From Leisingera aquaemixtae (GTDB lineage: Bacteria > Pseudomonadota > Alphaproteobacteria > Rhodobacterales > Rhodobacteraceae), in contig NZ_CYSR01000030.1 of the NCBI RefSeq assembly GCF_001458395.1, positions 620,001-684,000 of the forward strand: a stretch of DNA of 64,000 bases, given 5' to 3'. Each line of letters starts with the position of its first letter. Within the stretch, counting starts at the first letter, position 1. Under the pieces are notes generated by a model. That model made no database searches and had not been told where the DNA came from. It worked only from the letters and a program-made list of their open reading frames with translations. Made by a program: the position numbers and the translations under genes. This document shows, piece by piece, positions 60,862-64,000 of the stretch.

Positions 60862-62068
60862 GAAAACTTTTGCCCGGGCCTTGGGCCGGGACGTTCAGAT
60901 GGGCCGCGACAGAGACGCCCACATCGGCGAATTTGACCTGCCCGATGGGGCCTGCGTCAAGCCCTGCGAACAGAACCGGCACCTGTTCACGCGTATGGTC
61001 GGAGCCGGGCCAGCTGGGATCGTTGCCGTGATCGGCAGTCAGCAGCAGCATGTCCCCCTTGCGCAGCTTGGGTAGCAGGCGGCCCAGTTCGGCGTCGAAC
61101 CACTCCAGCGCCCGGGCGTAGCCGGAGATGTTGCGGGTGTGGCCGTAGAGGCTGTCGAACTCGACGAAGTTGGCGAATGTCAGGCTGCCGTCCTCCGCCG
61201 TCTCCACCGCGTCAAACAGATGCTCCATCAGCTTGGCATCAGAGCCTTTTTTCAGGGTGTCGATGCCGGACATGGTGAAGATGTCGCCGATTTTACCGAT
61301 ACCGTGAACCTTGCCGCCCGCGTCCTGCACCCAGTTGGTCAGCACAGGGGCTGGCGGGGTGATGGCATAATCGCGGCGGTTGGTGGTGCGGGTGAAGCCT
61401 TCTTCTGCCGAGCCGATGAAGGGGCGCGCAATGACCCGGCCCACCTTCATCGCGTGCAGCCGCGGGGCAATCGCTTCGCACAGCTTCAGCAGGCGGTCGA
61501 GGCCGAAAGTTTCTTCATGTGCGGCGATCTGAAACACACTGTCGGCGGAGGTGTAGCAGATCGGCTTGCCCGTCCGCATGTGTTCGGCGCCGAGGTCGCT
61601 GATGATCACCGTGCCGGAGGCGTGGCAGTTGCCGAGGATACCATCGGTGCCTGCCTGTTCCGCCACAAAGGCGCTCAGATCCTCAGGGAAGGAGGGCGCC
61701 TGATCGGGGAAGTAGTGCCAGTCCCAGGGCACCGGCAGGCCCGCCAGCTCCCAATGGCCTGAGGGCGTGTCCTTGCCGCGGCTGAGTTCGCGGGCGCAGC
61801 CCCAGCGGCCCTGGGGTTCGGCGTCCAGGCCCGGGAACGGCACCGAGGACGCCAGCCGCATCGCAGCGCCAAGGCCAAGCCGTTCCAGGTTCGGCACGTT
61901 CAGCGGGCCGCTGCGGCCCTCGTCCGCCTTGCCGGCGGCGCAGGCCTGGGCGATGTGGGCCAGCGTGTTGGCGCCAAGGTCCGGCAGGTCGCCGTTGAAG
62001 AAGGTCCCGGCATCCGGCGCGCCGCCGATGCCGGCGGAATCCATCACCACAAGGAAGGCACGGGGCAT
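60857..62068 (-). CDS. deoB: Phosphopentomutase
   Basis: DeoB converts (deoxy)ribose 1-phosphate to the 5-phosphate. The 403-residue metalloenzyme has the alkaline-phosphatase-fold metal sites: FLVVMDSAGIGGAPDAG at the start with the metal Asp, SGHWELAG (the catalytic Thr region DTPSGHWE), and LLLTADHGNDPSWPGSDHTREQVP with the Asp/His metal ligands. Its ATG overlaps the deoA stop by one base (TGATG). Third gene of the nucleoside salvage operon. Confidence 0.96.
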   Translation of the reverse strand: MPRAFLVVMDSAGIGGAPDAGTFFNGDLPDLGANTLAHIAQACAAGKADEGRSGPLNVPNLERLGLGAAMRLASSVPFPGLDAEPQGRWGCARELSRGKDTPSGHWELAGLPVPWDWHYFPDQAPSFPEDLSAFVAEQAGTDGILGNCHASGTVIISDLGAEHMRTGKPICYTSADSVFQIAAHEETFGLDRLLKLCEAIAPRLHAMKVGRVIARPFIGSAEEGFTRTTNRRDYAITPPAPVLTNWVQDAGGKVHGIGKIGDIFTMSGIDTLKKGSDAKLMEHLFDAVETAEDGSLTFANFVEFDSLYGHTRNISGYARALEWFDAELGRLLPKLRKGDMLLLTADHGNDPSWPGSDHTREQVPVLFAGLDAGPIGQVKFADVGVSVAAHLNVPAQGPGKSFL

Positions 62069-63375
62069 CAGCAGATCCTTTCGTGAACCAGCGGCGGCAG
62101 GGACCGGGGCGCTTCGCCGATGGAGATTGCCGCGAGAAAGGCCGCCTCCGCCGTCTCTGCCGCATCATCGCTGGCTGCGTGGATGCGGGCAAGGGTGTCC
62201 CCTGCCCCGACCTGCTGGCCCAGGCGGACAATGTCCGAAATCCCGACGCCCGGGTGGATGCGGTCGCTTTCCACCATGCGGCCGCCGCCTAGGGCGACAA
62301 CCGCCAGGCCAAGCGCCTCGCCGTTCATGGCTGCGATATGCCCCGTTGAGGGCGCCTTGACCTCGCGGATGACTCCCGCGCCGGGCAGATGGTCTTGCCA
62401 GCTGCCGGCGAAATCCGCGGGCCCGCCCAGGGCGGTGATCATCCGGGCAAAGCGGTCAGCCGCGCGGCCATCTGCAAGGGTCGCGGCAATCTTGGCCGCG
62501 CCCTCCGCCGCATCTGCGGCGAGGCCCGCGTGGGCCAGCAGCTCGCCGCCCAGGATTGCGGTGATCTCTGCCAGCGGCCCGGACGCATCGCCGGTCAGCA
62601 CCCGCATCACCTCCGCCACCTCCAGCGCGTTGCCAAGCGCGGGCGCCAGCGGCTGGTTCATGTCGGTGATCAGCGCCGAGGTGCGGCAGCCGGCGGCATT
62701 GGCGGTGTCGCACAGGGATTGCGCCAGCGCACGGGCCTCATCGGCGGTTTTCATAAAAGCGCCGGAGCCGATTTTCACGTCCAGAACCAGCGCGTCCGGG
62801 GACGCCGCGAGTTTCTTGGACAGGATTGAGGCGGTGATCAGATCGAGGCTTTCGACGGTGCCGGTCACGTCGCGGATCGCATAAAGCCGCTTGTCCGCAG
62901 GCGCGATCTGCGCGGTGGCGCCAACAATGGCGCAGCCGACGTCCTGCATCATGCCCCGCAGATGGTCTTCGCTGACGTTGATGGAGACGCCGGGAATGGC
63001 CTCCAGCTTGTCCAGCGTGCCGCCGGTATGGCCCAGCCCGCGGCCCGAAATCATGGGCACATAGGCACCGCAAGCCGCCAGCGCAGGCGCCAGCAGCAGC
63101 GAGACGCAATCGCCCACGCCGCCGGTGGAATGCTTGTCCAGCACCGGGCCGTCCAGATCCCACCTCAGCACATCGCCGGTGTCGCGCATCGCCAGCGTCA
63201 GCGCGCGGCGGCCCTCGACGCTGAGGCCCTGCAGGCAGACCGCCATGGCAAAGGCCCCGGCCTGCGCGTCCGAAACCGCGCCGCTGGCCAGGCCATCGGC
63301 AAACCAGCGCATATCCGCCTCGCCGGGGGTTTCGCCGCGCCGGAGCTTTGCATTGATGGCGCGGGCGTCCATCAC
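62068..63375 (-). CDS. deoA: Thymidine phosphorylase
   Basis: DeoA cleaves thymidine to thymine and deoxyribose 1-phosphate. The 435-residue protein has the family motif KHSTGGVGDCVSLLLAPALAACG (landmark DKHSTGGVGD), a Gly-rich phosphate-binding loop, and LVLDVKIGSGAFM. The length and fold are of the pyrimidine-nucleoside phosphorylase group. It overlaps cdd by four bases and deoB by one, so all three are translated together. Confidence 0.95.
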   Translation of the reverse strand: MMDARAINAKLRRGETPGEADMRWFADGLASGAVSDAQAGAFAMAVCLQGLSVEGRRALTLAMRDTGDVLRWDLDGPVLDKHSTGGVGDCVSLLLAPALAACGAYVPMISGRGLGHTGGTLDKLEAIPGVSINVSEDHLRGMMQDVGCAIVGATAQIAPADKRLYAIRDVTGTVESLDLITASILSKKLAASPDALVLDVKIGSGAFMKTADEARALAQSLCDTANAAGCRTSALITDMNQPLAPALGNALEVAEVMRVLTGDASGPLAEITAILGGELLAHAGLAADAAEGAAKIAATLADGRAADRFARMITALGGPADFAGSWQDHLPGAGVIREVKAPSTGHIAAMNGEALGLAVVALGGGRMVESDRIHPGVGISDIVRLGQQVGAGDTLARIHAASDDAAETAEAAFLAAISIGEAPRSLPPLVHERIC

Positions 63376-63764
63376 TTGCGCTCCAAATGGTCCGTGTCAA
63401 AGGCGCCCGGCAGCAGCTCGCCAACGGTCGATTCCCGTTCGGCGCCATCGGTGGTGGCCATGGTCACCTTCACGTCATTGCCGGCGAATTCCTTGATCTT
63501 CTGGCGGCAGCCGCCGCAGGGCGGGATTGGCGAAGGGCAATCGGCAATCACATAGACCTCGGCCAATTCCGTCTCGCCCGCGGCCACCATCGCGGCGATG
63601 GCGCCCGCCTCAGCACAGGTGCCTTCGGGATAGGCCACGTTTTCGACGTTGCAGCCCACGTAGATCTGGCCGGAGGCGGAGCGCACGGCAGCGCCGACCT
63701 TGAATTTGGAATAAGGCGCGTGGGCGTTTTCCCGGACCGCGGCGGCGGCGTTTCTGAGGCTCAT
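63372..63764 (-). CDS. cdd: Cytidine deaminase
   Basis: Cdd turns cytidine and deoxycytidine into uridine and deoxyuridine. The 130-residue zinc enzyme has CAEAGAIAAM (catalytic Glu) and PPCGGCRQ (zinc Cys pair). The ATG at 63764 (MSLRNAAAA) has GGGGAA upstream; an earlier ATG at 63788 gives eight extra residues but lies in the operator. First gene of cdd-deoA-deoB-upp. Confidence 0.94.
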   Translation of the reverse strand: MSLRNAAAAVRENAHAPYSKFKVGAAVRSASGQIYVGCNVENVAYPEGTCAEAGAIAAMVAAGETELAEVYVIADCPSPIPPCGGCRQKIKEFAGNDVKVTMATTDGAERESTVGELLPGAFDTDHLERK

Positions 63765-63780
63765 GGCGATTCCCCGTTTT

Positions 63781-63796
63781 TTGATCATCTGGTCAA
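63781..63796. promoter_or_regulatory. TTGATC-N4-GGTCAA dyad before cdd
   Basis: TTGATC-ATCT-GGTCAA, 17-32 bases before the cdd ATG and within the likely promoter. It matches the dyad before upp in arm sequence and spacing. Confidence 0.55.
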
Positions 63797-63811
63797 GATG
63801 CCGCAGGATAG

Positions 63812-63854
63812 CGGAAACGGCCCCGGGAGCGAAAGCCCCCCGGGTAAGGTTCCG
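63812..63854 (-). terminator. Possible terminator of the cupin gene
   Basis: CGGAA (63812-63816) with TTCCG (63850-63854), and two CCCGGG pieces (63822-63827 and 63839-63844) that can pair inside it. It directly follows the cupin stop on the minus strand. No T run. Confidence 0.4.
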
Positions 63855-64000
63855 TCACTGCCCCAGCGTGGTATTGAACACGCCGGGCAGGGTCACCTCC
63901 AGCAGTTCAACGTCCTGCGACGGATCACTGAGGCGGGTCTTCATGCCGGGCGGGATGACAAAGGCGTCGCCCTGTTCCAGCCGGTACGGCTCGCGGCCCT
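63855..64000 (-). CDS. Cupin-domain protein, C-terminal part (partial)
   Basis: The reverse strand is open from the window edge to a TGA at 63855-63857. The 48 visible codons read as the end of a small beta-barrel: YRLEQGDAFVIPPG is the second cupin motif (Gly-Asp...Pro-Pro-Gly), then ELLEVTLPGVFNTTLGQ. The rest, including the metal motif, lies outside. It runs in the same direction as the cdd-deoA-deoB-upp operon, with about 90 bases and a dyad between. Confidence 0.6.
   Translation of the reverse strand, partial: GREPYRLEQGDAFVIPPGMKTRLSDPSQDVELLEVTLPGVFNTTLGQ

Overview
The window is about 65% G+C, densely coded DNA that looks chromosomal. It is most like the Roseobacter group of the Rhodobacteraceae (Leisingera, Phaeobacter or Ruegeria type). 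The grounds are a Paracoccus-style sox cluster, a fused MrpA/B antiporter subunit, a NADH-dehydrogenase-like/SelD fusion, Hint-domain and TPR-sulfotransferase proteins, and short intergenic palindromes of a kind usual in this group. The genus cannot be fixed from sequence alone. I saw no rRNA, tRNA, CRISPR array, integrase or transposase.

Layout. 1-645: end of an unrelated membrane protein. 664-10771: thiosulfate oxidation. soxVW and soxXYZABCD run on the minus strand and end in a clear terminator; soxS, soxR and a YeeE/YedE permease run divergently. Four near-identical dyads (ATTCA-N6-TGAAT) lie before soxV/soxS, soxX, soxB and soxC and are the likely SoxR operators. 10840-16535: PhoX phosphatase, a DUF302 protein, and an overlapping ThDP-enzyme/CoA-transferase pair of unknown substrate. 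16796-22824: a TPR protein and opgCGH for periplasmic glucans. 23233-29912: a rhodanese-like protein, then the mrpACDEFG cation/proton antiporter operon.

29961-33257: selenophosphate synthetase fusion facing tRNA 2-selenouridine synthase, a selenium route to tRNA. 33421-41829: MarR regulator, SRAP protein, TPR-sulfotransferase, DUF1992, 5'-nucleotidase, a DUF952-pyrD-arsC operon, a string of five hairpins and a MATE pump. 41834-52254: two overlapping thioesterases, two tandem MerR regulators, and a fatty-acid or acyl-CoA oxidation block (two acyl-CoA dehydrogenases, a 70-residue protein, GST-like protein, thiolase, cupin, FadB) closed by a strong terminator. 52276-58682: Hint protein, sulfotransferase, EamA transporter, acyl-CoA ligase, a degenerate M48-like protein and a methyltransferase. 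58779-64000: a SPOR-domain protein, then a pyrimidine/nucleoside salvage operon cdd-deoA-deoB-upp with a shared dyad before cdd and before upp, and the tail of a cupin gene.

The most interesting points are the repeated SoxR-type dyads inside the sox operon, a palindromic element that lies in frame in the soxD leader, the five-hairpin string at 40399-40504, the shared TTGACC-N4-GGTCAA dyads of the nucleoside genes, the tandem MerR pair with its triple ACG-type dyads, and three proteins whose usual catalytic or cofactor residues have changed (ThDP enzyme, Hint protein, M48-like protein). No clearly new multi-gene system was found; these are leads.
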